This document shows, piece by piece, positions 27,622-34,695 of a stretch of 64,000 nucleotides of DNA. The stretch comes from Lacticaseibacillus pantheris DSM 15945 = JCM 12539 = NBRC 106106. Lineage in GTDB: Bacteria; Bacillota; Bacilli; Lactobacillales; Lactobacillaceae. The first letter of the stretch is position 1. Each line of letters opens with the position of its first letter. The stretch spans positions 1 through 64,000 of the forward strand of contig NZ_BBAI01000010.1 of the NCBI RefSeq assembly GCF_001311175.1. The letters are read 5' to 3'. Below the pieces are notes generated by a model. The model had not been told where the DNA came from and ran no database searches. It saw only the letters and a program-made list of their open reading frames with translations. A program made the position numbers and the translations under genes.

Positions 27622-28786
27622 ACGGTGGTTTATTACCCTGTGGAGCATTATTGTAGTGCTGCTGGCCATTGACGGCGCACTGATAATTCGGCACCAGTTA
27701 GTTCATCATGACCTACGCACCAGTCAGCGGAGTAAAAGCAAAGCCGGCGCGCAACCGACAGCCAGCCGTCTGTACGGCTACACGCAGTCGGCTGCCGCCA
27801 ACCAATTGTTGGTTGCCAAGCTGAAACCAATGTCCTTTTCTGGCACCGCCATTATTGTGCAGAATGGCCACGTGGTTGGTCAGTACAGTCACGGGATGGC
27901 CGATGATGGTAAGGGTGTGAAGAACAGTCCCAACGTCAGTTATGAAATTGATTCGGTGCAGAAGAATCTGACGGCGGCGTTAGTGATGCGCACGATTCGT
28001 TCGGGCAAGCTGTCGTTTAACAGTCACCTGAGCGACTTTTACCCGCAGATTCCTGGTAGTCAGGACATTACGATTCGGCAGATGTTGGACATGACGTCGG
28101 GGCTGAGTGCACCGGACTCGTTACACACTCCGAATAAAGATATGAGTGACGCAGAGGTGGTTCAAAGTGCGATTGAGAGCCTAAAATATAATGCTATGCA
28201 GCATGGCAAATGGTCGTATCAGCCGGTCAACTTTACGTTGCTGGCAGGCATTATTGAAAGGGTAACGCGAAAAAGTTATGCTGATTTGTTTATGCAAACA
28301 ATAGCGCGGCCGTTGGGGTTAAAAGGCACACACATGGCCGATGCGACCTTAACGGGGCAAAGTAGTGCACAAGGTTATAATACGTCCAGTCCAGAAGACT
28401 ATTCTAAGCCATATAAAATGTTAAAGGGGCAGATACAAAGTGAATTAGGCACAGGTCAAATATTCATGACACCTGGTGACTTATACCGTATCGAGAGTAG
28501 TCTGTTAAATGGTAAGTTGCTTAGTGCAGGCGAATCGCAAGCATTGTACGGTCCTCGTGATAGCGTGATGTATAGCGGTGGCTACTATCATGACGGCACG
28601 AATTATCTGTACGCTAATGGGTACGGATATGGTTTTGAAGCATTTGTTCGGATCACGCCAGATGGTAAGAATGCGGTCGTTGTTATGTGTAATAAAACGT
28701 TGCCGTACGATCAAATTAAGGCGGCTATTGACGGCGTCGTCCAGTGGTGGCTAGTCCAGAAGCACGACGGTGACGTGATTCAGTAG
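27608..28786 (+). CDS. Serine hydrolase of the beta-lactamase/PBP-like family, probable D-alanyl-LTA esterase (DltE-like)
   Basis: 392-residue extracytoplasmic protein with an N-terminal signal anchor (FITLWSIIVVLLAIDGALII) and an S12-type serine hydrolase domain. The nucleophile motif SxxK is SVQK in YEIDSVQKNLTAAL. The second motif falls at YQPVNFTLL, where the usual YxN reads YQP. The third region, FEAFVRITPDGKNAVVV, is less clear. It is translationally coupled to dltD. In Lactiplantibacillus plantarum a similar protein (DltE/PbpX2) of the dlt operon removes D-alanine from lipoteichoic acid; I infer the same here. The 3' half is visibly more AT-rich than the 5' half. Confidence 0.8.
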   Translation: MGGSKRWFITLWSIIVVLLAIDGALIIRHQLVHHDLRTSQRSKSKAGAQPTASRLYGYTQSAAANQLLVAKLKPMSFSGTAIIVQNGHVVGQYSHGMADDGKGVKNSPNVSYEIDSVQKNLTAALVMRTIRSGKLSFNSHLSDFYPQIPGSQDITIRQMLDMTSGLSAPDSLHTPNKDMSDAEVVQSAIESLKYNAMQHGKWSYQPVNFTLLAGIIERVTRKSYADLFMQTIARPLGLKGTHMADATLTGQSSAQGYNTSSPEDYSKPYKMLKGQIQSELGTGQIFMTPGDLYRIESSLLNGKLLSAGESQALYGPRDSVMYSGGYYHDGTNYLYANGYGYGFEAFVRITPDGKNAVVVMCNKTLPYDQIKAAIDGVVQWWLVQKHDGDVIQ

Positions 28787-28818
28787 ATTGATTTAGCCAA
28801 AGTTAACTGCATAAACAG

Positions 28819-28875
28819 AAAATGGTGTCCTCACCCTAACCGGTGGAATCTGGTTAGCACGAGGACACCATTTTT
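28819..28875. terminator. Terminator ending the dlt operon (bidirectional)
   Basis: AAAATGGTGTCCTC (28819-28832) pairs with GAGGACACCATTTTT (28861-28875), with an inner CTAACC / GGTTAG stem. Confidence 0.9.
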
Positions 28876-28933
28876 GTTTTGGTTGATGTGGATGTGGGCA
28901 AGACTTTAATCAGTTAATACGTTTCAGTAACTA

Positions 28934-29098
28934 GTTTGTGCATGACTGGGTGGACGTAGTTGGAGGGGGTGAACGGTGGCCGCTGTTTGGGGCTTGAATT
29001 CGCGCCGGAAACCGCGGGGGTTATGCGGTTGTAGTCTTCGCCCTGGCAGCGGCCACCGTTCGCCGCCTCCAACGTAGTACGCCAAGTCAGGCACAAAC
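28934..29098. repeat. Long palindromic repeat family C, copy 1
   Basis: Imperfect inverted repeat: GTTTGTGC, GACGTAGTTGGAGG and GAACGGTGGCCGCTGT at the left pair with GCAGCGGCCACCGTTC, CCTCCAACGTAGTACG and GCACAAAC at the right. The centre contains CCGGAAACCGCGG. It ends four bases from the stop of the ABC ATPase gene. A related element lies at 60403-60666. Confidence 0.75.
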
Positions 29099-29102
29099 GG
29101 CG

Positions 29103-29911
29103 TTAGCTCAACAATACTGCGTCATCGGTGAGCTCGGTGCCGCTCTGCTGTTTGAACAGCTCGAGCAAGTCTGGCACCGTCAGGCCGGCCTTTTCATCTC
29201 CTTGAATATCCACCACGATGCGCCCGTGATCCAACATGACCAACCGGTTGCCGTACTTGAGGCGTCGGCCATGTTGTGGGTAATCATCAGGGTGGTCAGG
29301 TGCTGCTCCTGCACGATTTTGTCGGTTAGTTCCATAACGGTGGCACTGGTCTGCGGGTCCAAAGCCGCCGTATGCTCATCCAGTAGTAGGAGGGAAGGCT
29401 GCAGGATGGTCGCCATTAACAGCGTGACTGCTTGCCGTTGCCCACCGGATAGTAGACCAATTTCCGCACCCAGCCGGTCTTCAAGGCCCAGGCCGAGGCT
29501 GGTCAGCTTTGCTTTGAACAACTGGCGCTCGTTGTGCTTCACACCGCGCGTCCAGAAGTTGCGCCAACTACCGCGCTTGAGGGCGAGGGAGAGGTTCTCC
29601 TCCACCGTTAGCAGCGTGGCCGTACCCTGCTTGGGGTCCTGGAATACCCGGCTGATGAGTTTTGCGCGCTTGTTCACGTTCTGGTAGGTGACGTCCTGGC
29701 CGTCAATCTTAACCTGCCCGTAATTCACGGGGAGTGACCCCGCTACGCTGTTCAACAGTGTGGACTTACCGGCCCCGTTACCACCAATGATGGCCACAAA
29801 GTCGCCTTGGTTCAGTGTGAGGTTGATGTCCTTGAGCGCGTGGTTTTCGTTTGGCGTACCCTTTTCAAAGTACTGGTGTAGGTGCTTGACCTCTAAAACT
29901 GCCTTGCTCAT
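29103..29911 (-). CDS. ABC transporter ATP-binding protein of TrpX-type amino-acid uptake system (frameshift near 29270)
   Basis: Cytoplasmic ATPase of about 270 residues that energises the adjacent permease. Walker A is IGGNGAGKSTLLN, the signature GLLSGGQRQAVTLL and Walker B SLLLLDEHTAALDP, followed by the switch His in MITHNM. The family is COG1101, which partners COG4120 permeases and COG2984 binding proteins. The frame changes near 29270 in the switch region, and after repair the protein reads ALKYGNRLVMLDHGRI and ends at 29103. Start ATG 29911 follows AAGGAGG; an in-frame ATG at 29920 abuts that site. The permease stop overlaps the region. Confidence 0.9.
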
Positions 29912-29912
29912 A

Positions 29913-30824
29913 TTAATCATCCTCCTTCATGGACTTACTGTTCTTCCGCCGTTGCTGCATTTGGCCGACTTTCTTTTGGACCAAAGGCAGGGACAGGAAG
30001 AGCGTCAGCATCAATGCGTAGAACAGGCGGAGGGCGTTGGCGTCAACACCCAGCTCCAACACGATGGCGATAATAAGTCGGTAAATGATGGCACCGACAA
30101 TGATGGTCAGCAGACGTTTGCCAAAGCTGATGTTACGCAACAGGATTTCGGCAATGATGATACCAGCCAGGGCAATAACAATGGTACCAATCCCCATGGA
30201 CACATCCGCATAGCCGTTAGTTTGGGCCATGAGGGAACCAGATAGGGCAATCAGACCGTTACTAATCATGTAGACAATAATCTTCATGGCGTCGGCGTTA
30301 ATACCGTTGGCGGCGGACATGTCCTCGTTGTTACCCACGGCACGAGCAGCCAACCCCATTTCGGTGTTGAAGAATGCCACCAGCAGGATAATTACAATGG
30401 CAATAACGACACCGCCGACTACGATGGTGGTGGTCGTGCTATCGCCAATACTGATCATGCTAAAGACGGTCTTCATGGCCCCAGTCAAGGGAACGTTGGC
30501 CATGCCCATGACGAAGAGGTTAACCGAGTACAACCCGGTCATGGTTAAAATCCCTGATAGCAGGTCGGGAATGTGCAACTTTGTGGTCATGATACCTGAG
30601 ACCCACCCGGCGAGTGCCCCGCCGGCAGCGCCCATAAGCGTTGCCACGACGGGATTAGTGCCCTGCGTGATGGCGTGGGCGGTGATTGCGGCCCCCAAAG
30701 GGAAACTACCCTCGGCGGTCATGTCGGCAATATCCAGAATGCGGAATGTTAGGTACACCCCAATTGCCATGATGGCCCACAGGAAGCCCTGCGCCACACT
30801 TGATGTCAGAATATCGATGTCCAT
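29913..30824 (-). CDS. ABC transporter permease of TrpX-type system
   Basis: Integral membrane permease of 303 residues with 8-9 hydrophobic segments, of the BPD_transp_2 (branched-chain-like) class, COG4120. The EAA-like cytoplasmic loop is NTEMGLAARAVGNNEDMSAANGI. It lies 42 bases downstream of the binding-protein gene and directly upstream of the ATPase on the minus strand, so the three form one operon behind the tyrosine leader. No second permease is seen for the second binding protein. Confidence 0.9.
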   Translation of the reverse strand: MDIDILTSSVAQGFLWAIMAIGVYLTFRILDIADMTAEGSFPLGAAITAHAITQGTNPVVATLMGAAGGALAGWVSGIMTTKLHIPDLLSGILTMTGLYSVNLFVMGMANVPLTGAMKTVFSMISIGDSTTTTIVVGGVVIAIVIILLVAFFNTEMGLAARAVGNNEDMSAANGINADAMKIIVYMISNGLIALSGSLMAQTNGYADVSMGIGTIVIALAGIIIAEILLRNISFGKRLLTIIVGAIIYRLIIAIVLELGVDANALRLFYALMLTLFLSLPLVQKKVGQMQQRRKNSKSMKEDD

Positions 30825-30866
30825 AATGATTAACCTCTCTCTGTTGGTGCGAATTGGTGGAACGGA

Positions 30867-31831
30867 TTACTTCAGCGTTGATGCATCAATGTTGAAGAGT
30901 TTCATGCGCTTAGCGTCAGTGACGAGTTCAGTTTTGGCTGGCTTTTCTACTGCCAGGTCCTTGACCTTCTTGCCCTTGATAATCTTGACGGCCATCTTGG
31001 CGGTCTGGCGGCCTAATTCCTTGTAGCTAATCCCGCGGGTGGCAACCCCAGCCTTTTTGATCATCGTTGCGTCGGCGGTTACAACCGGTACCTTGGCGGA
31101 TTCAGTGACTTTGCCGATAGTGTTCATAGCCGCGGCACAAACGTTATCGGTGGGGATGTACATGGCGTCGGATTGCTTGGCCAAAGCCGCAGCCGTCTGC
31201 TGAACGTCGTTGGTAGTGGCGACCGTCTTTTCAACGGGCGTCAGGCCCAGAGACTTAATGACCTTCTTAGCGGTTTTAATCTGTACGACGGAGTTTTCCT
31301 CGGCCGCGTTGTAGAGCAGACCAATCTTCTTGGCCTTCGGGAACATTTTGTGTAGCAGTTTAATTTGCGCGGCGGTGTCAACCTTATCGGTCACCCCGGT
31401 AGCGTTGGTATCGGGATGGGTGACGTTGGTGACCAAGCCGCCGACTTAGGGTCGGTGACGGCCGTGAAGAGCATTGGCGTTTTGCTATCCTGCTTTTGCA
31501 GTGCCTGAGCAGCCGGGGTGGCAATGGCTAGGTTTAGCACGTTTTTGTCCTTCTGCAACTGCTGACTCATGGTTTTCAGATTACTTTGGTCGCCCTGAGC
31601 GTTAACGTAGTCAATCTTCAGGTTCTTGCCATCCTTGTAGCCTTCCTTGGCTAGTTCCTGCTCAAAACCCTTGCGCGCATCATCCAGCGCGCTTTGGCTA
31701 ACCAGCTGCAGGACACCGATTTTCACGGTTTTGTCACTGCTACTGGAACTACTATTCTTGCCACAGGCGGCCAGCAGGGTAACTGCGGTCAAAGTGGCGG
31801 CGACGGCGATAATTTGTTTGAACTTCTTCAT
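30867..31831 (-). CDS. ABC transporter substrate-binding lipoprotein 1 (TrpX family, behind the Tyr-rich leader; frameshift near 31440)
   Basis: Lipoprotein of about 321 residues, PF04392/COG2984. The signal peptide is FKQIIAVAATLTAVTLLAAC with the lipobox LLAAC. The domain includes KIGVLQLVSQSALDDARKGF, GLLYNAAEENS and GISYKELGRQTAKMA. One G missing near 31440 breaks the frame after DPKSA; repaired, it continues GLVTNVTHPD. In Firmicutes this family is often under aromatic amino-acid control. The leader upstream contains five tyrosine codons, so I infer tyrosine or a related aromatic compound as substrate. Confidence 0.88.
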
Positions 31832-31849
31832 GTTGATTCCCTCCCAGGA

Positions 31850-31896
31850 AAGTAAAATGACCGGTCACGTGGTGCAATGCGTCCACGTGGCCGGCC
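31850..31896 (-). terminator. Second (promoter-distal) attenuator terminator in the Tyr leader
   Basis: On the minus strand GGCCGGCCACGTGG pairs with CCACGTGACCGGTC and is followed by ATTTTACTTT, just upstream of the binding-protein ribosome site. Confidence 0.6.
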
Positions 31897-31915
31897 AGTT
31901 ATCTCTTCCGGAAGA

Positions 31916-31957
31916 TAGAAAACGCCACGTGTTCGAATTGCTTCGATCCATGTGGCG
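31916..31957 (-). terminator. First attenuator terminator in the Tyr leader
   Basis: On the minus strand CGCCACATG (31949-31957) pairs with CACGTGGCG (31923-31931), with an inner TCGAA / TTCGA stem, followed by TTTTCT. Its 5' arm contains CATGGAT, complementary to ATCCATG in the upstream leader arm. Confidence 0.75.
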
Positions 31958-31977
31958 GTTGTAAGCATTATAAATTG

Positions 31978-32048
31978 CTACGGCCATCATGGATACAAAC
32001 CAGCTGGTTTGCATCCATGATGCAAACCGCTAACTGTAATAGCCGTAG
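31978..32048 (-). promoter_or_regulatory. Mutually exclusive hairpins of the Tyr attenuator
   Basis: Minus-strand segments in order. Arm A, CTACGGC (32042-32048), lies inside the Tyr codons. B is GGTTTGCATC (32019-32028) and C is GATGCAAACC (32006-32015). D is GGTTTGTATCCATGATG (31985-32001), and distal arm A' is GCCGTAG (31978-31984). B pairs with C, or C with D, and D can also pair with the 5' arm of the first terminator. This is the classic pause/anti-terminator/terminator logic. Confidence 0.75.
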
Positions 32049-32089
32049 TAATACGCGTTATTCAAGTTGATGCGTCGAATGTTAGACAT
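32030..32089 (-). CDS. Tyrosine-rich leader peptide, 19 aa
   Basis: Start ATG at 32087-32089 and stop TAG at 32030-32032 encode MSNIRRINLNNAYYYGYYS. AAGGAGTG lies eight bases upstream. Five of the last seven residues are Tyr, encoded TAT TAC TAC GGC TAT TAC. The stop codon sits at the edge of hairpin segment B. A ribosome stalled for lack of charged tRNA-Tyr would cover arm A and favour B:C, leaving D free to block the terminator. The gene is too short for standard callers. The paralogous leader at 33399-33455 has Phe in the same positions. The role is inference from architecture; no T-box features are present. Confidence 0.8.
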   Translation of the reverse strand: MSNIRRINLNNAYYYGYYS

Positions 32090-32128
32090 AAGCGACACTC
32101 CTTGATAGCAGTTTTTATTACAGGGCTA

Positions 32129-32157
32129 AGAATATCCTCATTGGATTTTAAAGTCAA
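32129..32157 (-). promoter_or_regulatory. Promoter of the Tyr leader and ABC operon
   Basis: Minus strand TTGACT (32152-32157), a 17-base spacer and TATTCT (32129-32134). It begins just downstream of the stop of the upstream binding-protein gene, and no clear terminator separates the two units. Confidence 0.75.
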
Positions 32158-32210
32158 CATGTTTTTGATCGGTCAGTGGTAATTTGGTCGGCTGTAACCG
32201 GTGACGCGCC

Positions 32211-33182
32211 TTATTTGACGCGGCTTACAGGAATGTTCAATTTTTTTCATCATGTTCCGGTTAACCACGACGCTCACCTTGTCTGGAGACTCAACGGCTA
32301 GTTGCTTAGGCGTCTTGCCCTTAATGATTTTGAGTGCCATCTTGGCAGTTTGGCGACCGAGTTCCTTGTAGCTGATACCGTTTGTGGCGGTACCACCAGC
32401 TTGGACCATCGTGCTAGCAGCGGCAACTACAGGGGTCTTGGTAGCAACCGAGACTTTACCCACGGTAGCCATGGCTGCGGCTACCGTGTTATCAGCGGGT
32501 ACGTAGATGGCGTCGACTTGCTTGGCGAGTACCTGTGTCGTCTGGGAAACGTCGTTGGTGGACGCGACTGTCTTGGTGACCACCTTGAGCCTTGAGCCTT
32601 CAGCGCAGTCTTAGCGAGTTTAATTTGCATCACGGAGTTGGCCTCAGCGGCGTTGTAGAGCAGGCCCACAGTTTTGGCCTTTGGAACCAGCTTCTTCAGC
32701 AATTTAATTTGCCCGGCTACGTTAACCATGTCGGTGACACCAGTGGCATTCTTGTCGGGGTGTTTCAAGTTAGTGGCCAGGCCAGCGGACTTAGGATCAG
32801 TGATGGCGGTGAACAGGAGCGGTGTCTTGCTGTCGGCCTGCTGCATGGACTGTGCGGCCGAGGTCGCAATAGCTAGGTTCAAAGTGTTCTTATCTTTGGC
32901 CAACCGCTGCGACATGGTTTTCAAGTTACTCTGGTCGCCCTGAGCGTTGAGGTAATCTAGCTTGAGGTTTTTGCCCTCTTTGTATCCGTGCTTAGCCAAT
33001 TCGGCGACGAACCCTTTGCGGGCATCGTCCAAAGCTGTTTGATTAATCTGCTGCAAAATTCCAATTTTAATCGTTTTATCGGTGGTCGCGGCCTTGGCTG
33101 TGCTCTTGCCGCAAGCAGCCAGCAGGGCAATTGACGCAACCGCAACGGCAGTACTAATTACTTTGGTTAACTTCTTCATCAT
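32211..33182 (-). CDS. ABC transporter substrate-binding lipoprotein 2 (TrpX family, behind the Phe-rich leader; two frameshifts)
   Basis: Paralogue of the protein at 30867-31831, about 323 residues after repair. The lipoprotein signal VISTAVAVASIALLAAC has lipobox LLAAC. TIKIGILQQINQTALDDARKGF, GLLYNAAEANS and GISYKELGRQTAKMALKIIKGK are nearly identical to the paralogue. The frame changes near 32590 (a C lost beside GGCTCAAGG direct repeats) and near 32230 (one extra A in a seven-base run), the latter restoring the end KKLNIPVSRVK. ATG 33182 or 33179 follows GGAGG. It has no permease or ATPase of its own, so it probably feeds the core encoded at 29103-30824. Phenylalanine uptake is inferred from the leader. 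Confidence 0.88.
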
Positions 33183-33224
33183 GTATTCCTCCAGAATGTT
33201 TGGTACGGGTTGTTGAACCCATTA

Positions 33225-33274
33225 ACAGAAAATGGCCAGCCACAGGACGATTTTCATCCATGTGGCTGGCCATT
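33225..33274 (-). terminator. Second attenuator terminator in the Phe leader
   Basis: On the minus strand AATGGCCAGCCACATGGA pairs with TCCTGTGGCTGGCCATT, followed by TTCTGTT. A very strong stem just upstream of the binding-protein gene. Confidence 0.75.
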
Positions 33275-33281
33275 AGTTTCC

Positions 33282-33325
33282 GGAAAACAAAATCGCCACA
33301 TGGATGAATGTTAATCCATGTGGCG
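33282..33325 (-). terminator. First attenuator terminator in the Phe leader
   Basis: On the minus strand CGCCACATGGAT (33314-33325) pairs perfectly with ATCCATGTGGCG (33294-33305), followed by ATTTTGTTTT. Confidence 0.8.
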
Positions 33326-33346
33326 AGTCGATGACGTGCTTAAGAA

Positions 33347-33417
33347 CTTCGGCCTCATGGATGTGAACCAGGCGCGGTTCACATCAACGTGTGAACCGCT
33401 ATCCGAAAAAGCCGAAG
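33347..33417 (-). promoter_or_regulatory. Mutually exclusive hairpins of the Phe attenuator
   Basis: Minus-strand order: A, CTTCGGC (33411-33417) in the Phe codons; B, GGTTCACAC (33389-33397); C, GATGTGAACC (33376-33385); D, GGTTCACATCCATGAGG (33353-33369); A', GCCGAAG (33347-33353). The arrangement is the same as in the Tyr leader. ATCCATG in D mimics the 3' arm of the first terminator and can capture its CATGGAT. Confidence 0.75.
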
Positions 33418-33455
33418 AAAAAGTTATTCAGTTGTGTCTGTGTATGTTGATGCAT
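33399..33455 (-). CDS. Phenylalanine-rich leader peptide, 18 aa
   Basis: ATG at 33453-33455 and TAG at 33399-33401 encode MHQHTQTQLNNFFFGFFG, with GGAGG seven bases upstream. Five Phe codons (TTT TTC TTC GGC TTT TTC) replace the Tyr codons of the sister leader, keeping the central Gly and the preceding Leu-Asn-Asn. It reads as the sensor of charged tRNA-Phe for the downstream binding-protein gene. The N-terminal halves of the two leaders differ, but length and position of the aromatic block are conserved. Regulation by ribosome stalling is inferred. Confidence 0.8.
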   Translation of the reverse strand: MHQHTQTQLNNFFFGFFG

Positions 33456-33500
33456 AATGTGACCTCCTGAACGGGTAGCGGGTAACAACTTGTTGAACCT

Positions 33501-33529
33501 AGGTTATAACGTCGCGGGGACTGTGTCAA
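33501..33529 (-). promoter_or_regulatory. Promoter of the Phe leader
   Basis: Minus strand TTGACA (33524-33529). TATAAC (33503-33508) is 15 bases away; the overlapping TAACCT would give 17. Confidence 0.65.
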
Positions 33530-33671
33530 CATCTTTTTTTTAATATTGTGTGTAGCAAAATCTCATTGATGCTAATTAGCGCAGAGGCTTGCCGCTTGGA
33601 CGCGGTCCTTGAAGGCGCAAGCAGGGACCAAAAAGTGACGCGTTGTCTGCGCGCCACTACGGTTGAGAAAG

Positions 33672-34301
33672 TTATTCTAGTTCATCGCGATAAAGCCCTA
33701 CGACCAGTCCCAAAATGGTCACCGTGTCGAAGTACATATCGGCCATAGTATCATTTTCAGGGTGGAGTCGTACCCGACCAGATTCACGGTAGAAACGCTT
33801 AACGGTGGCCTCATCATCTTCGGTCATTGCGACCACCACTTGACCGTTTTCAGCTTCACTTTGCTTACGCACAATGAGCTTATCACCATTGAGAATGCCC
33901 ATCTTGATCATGGATTCACCCTGGACGCGCAACATGAACAGCTCATCCTCGGCGTAGTTCAGTCCTGTGGGGATGGGGAAGTAATCCTCAATGTTTTGCG
34001 TGGCGGTGATGGGCACACCAGCCGCAACGGTACCAACGAGGGGGATACCCTTTTCTGGGGACATACCAATGTAGTCGTAACCGGCGGGAGTGAGCTCCAA
34101 AGTGCGGGGCTTAGATGGATCCTTGGCAATGAGTTGAGCTGCCAGTAATTTTTGGAGGTAGGCCGCAACGGTTGATGAGGAACTCAAACCAACCGCCTCA
34201 CCGATTTCACGAACGGTCGGTGGGTAGCCACGGTTAGAAATAGAGTCGTTGATGCTCGTGAGTATTTGTACCCACCGTTTCTTGACGGTCTGCTCAGCCA
34301 T
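33672..34301 (-). CDS. lexA: LexA repressor
   Basis: SOS-response repressor and self-cleaving S24 serine protease, 209 residues. The N-terminal winged helix includes GYPPTVREIGEAVGLSSSSTV. The cleavage site is Ala-Gly in TVAAGVPI. The catalytic Ser is in VQGESMIKMGI and the Lys in ATVKRFYRE. The ATG at 34301 is chosen by homology and the GGGGG upstream; an extended in-frame start exists at 34439 but precedes the promoter. An SOS box lies in its own promoter, so it is autoregulated. Confidence 0.96.
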   Translation of the reverse strand: MAEQTVKKRWVQILTSINDSISNRGYPPTVREIGEAVGLSSSSTVAAYLQKLLAAQLIAKDPSKPRTLELTPAGYDYIGMSPEKGIPLVGTVAAGVPITATQNIEDYFPIPTGLNYAEDELFMLRVQGESMIKMGILNGDKLIVRKQSEAENGQVVVAMTEDDEATVKRFYRESGRVRLHPENDTMADMYFDTVTILGLVVGLYRDELE

Positions 34302-34334
34302 ATTTATGTGTCCCCCTGTTTGTTTCTTGTCTCC

Positions 34335-34363
34335 AAGATAGCATGACGAACACGTGTTTGCAA
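34335..34363 (-). promoter_or_regulatory. lexA promoter with internal SOS box
   Basis: Minus strand TTGCAA (34358-34363), 17-base spacer, TATCTT (34335-34340). The Bacillus-type LexA box CGAACACGTGTTTG (34347-34360) fills the spacer, matching CGAAC-N4-GTTYG. Confidence 0.85.
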
Positions 34364-34515
34364 GCGGTATAGCAACATTTTCGGCGGATTTAAGGTTATT
34401 AATGGTGATAATTTGTTCGCTAGGCGATGCTTGGCCCAATTTGGTTGTCTACGGCGTCGGCTGGATAGATGAGCTTCGGCATAGGTGGGGGACTAGGGTG
34501 AAGGAGTAGGTGGTT

Positions 34516-34588
34516 ACGAACACGCGGGTGGCCTTTGGGAATGCGGCTTACGTGCCCTCCGTCCCAAAGGCCATTCGCGGGTTCTCGT
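34516..34588. repeat. Isolated long hairpin
   Basis: CACGCGGGTGGCCTTTGGGA pairs with TCCCAAAGGCCATTCGCGGG, with ACGAA / TTCTCGT ends. The motif GGTGGTTACGAAC-CGCGG at its left edge recurs at 60127-60145. Confidence 0.6.
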
Positions 34589-34639
34589 CAATTTGGTGGT
34601 AATCTTGGTAAACGGTCTAGCTTAGTCCTCCTACACAAA

Positions 34640-34695
34640 CTGAACAAGTGGGGACTACTTATGCTCTGCTTTTTAACCGAGTTGCTCTACTCTGT
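34640..34695 (-). repeat. Family A half-element
   Basis: GGACTACTTATGCTCTGCTTTTTAACCG followed by GTTGCTCTACTCT matches one half of the full copies that follow. Confidence 0.6.

Noticed and set aside
31850-33529. T-box riboswitch as the regulator of the ABC genes
   Set aside because: No T-box consensus or specifier stem is seen on the minus strand. A translated aromatic leader with a ribosome site explains the layout better.
33672-34439. Extended LexA starting at 34439
   Set aside because: The extension covers the SOS box and promoter; MAEQTVKKR at 34301 matches the usual LexA N-terminus.
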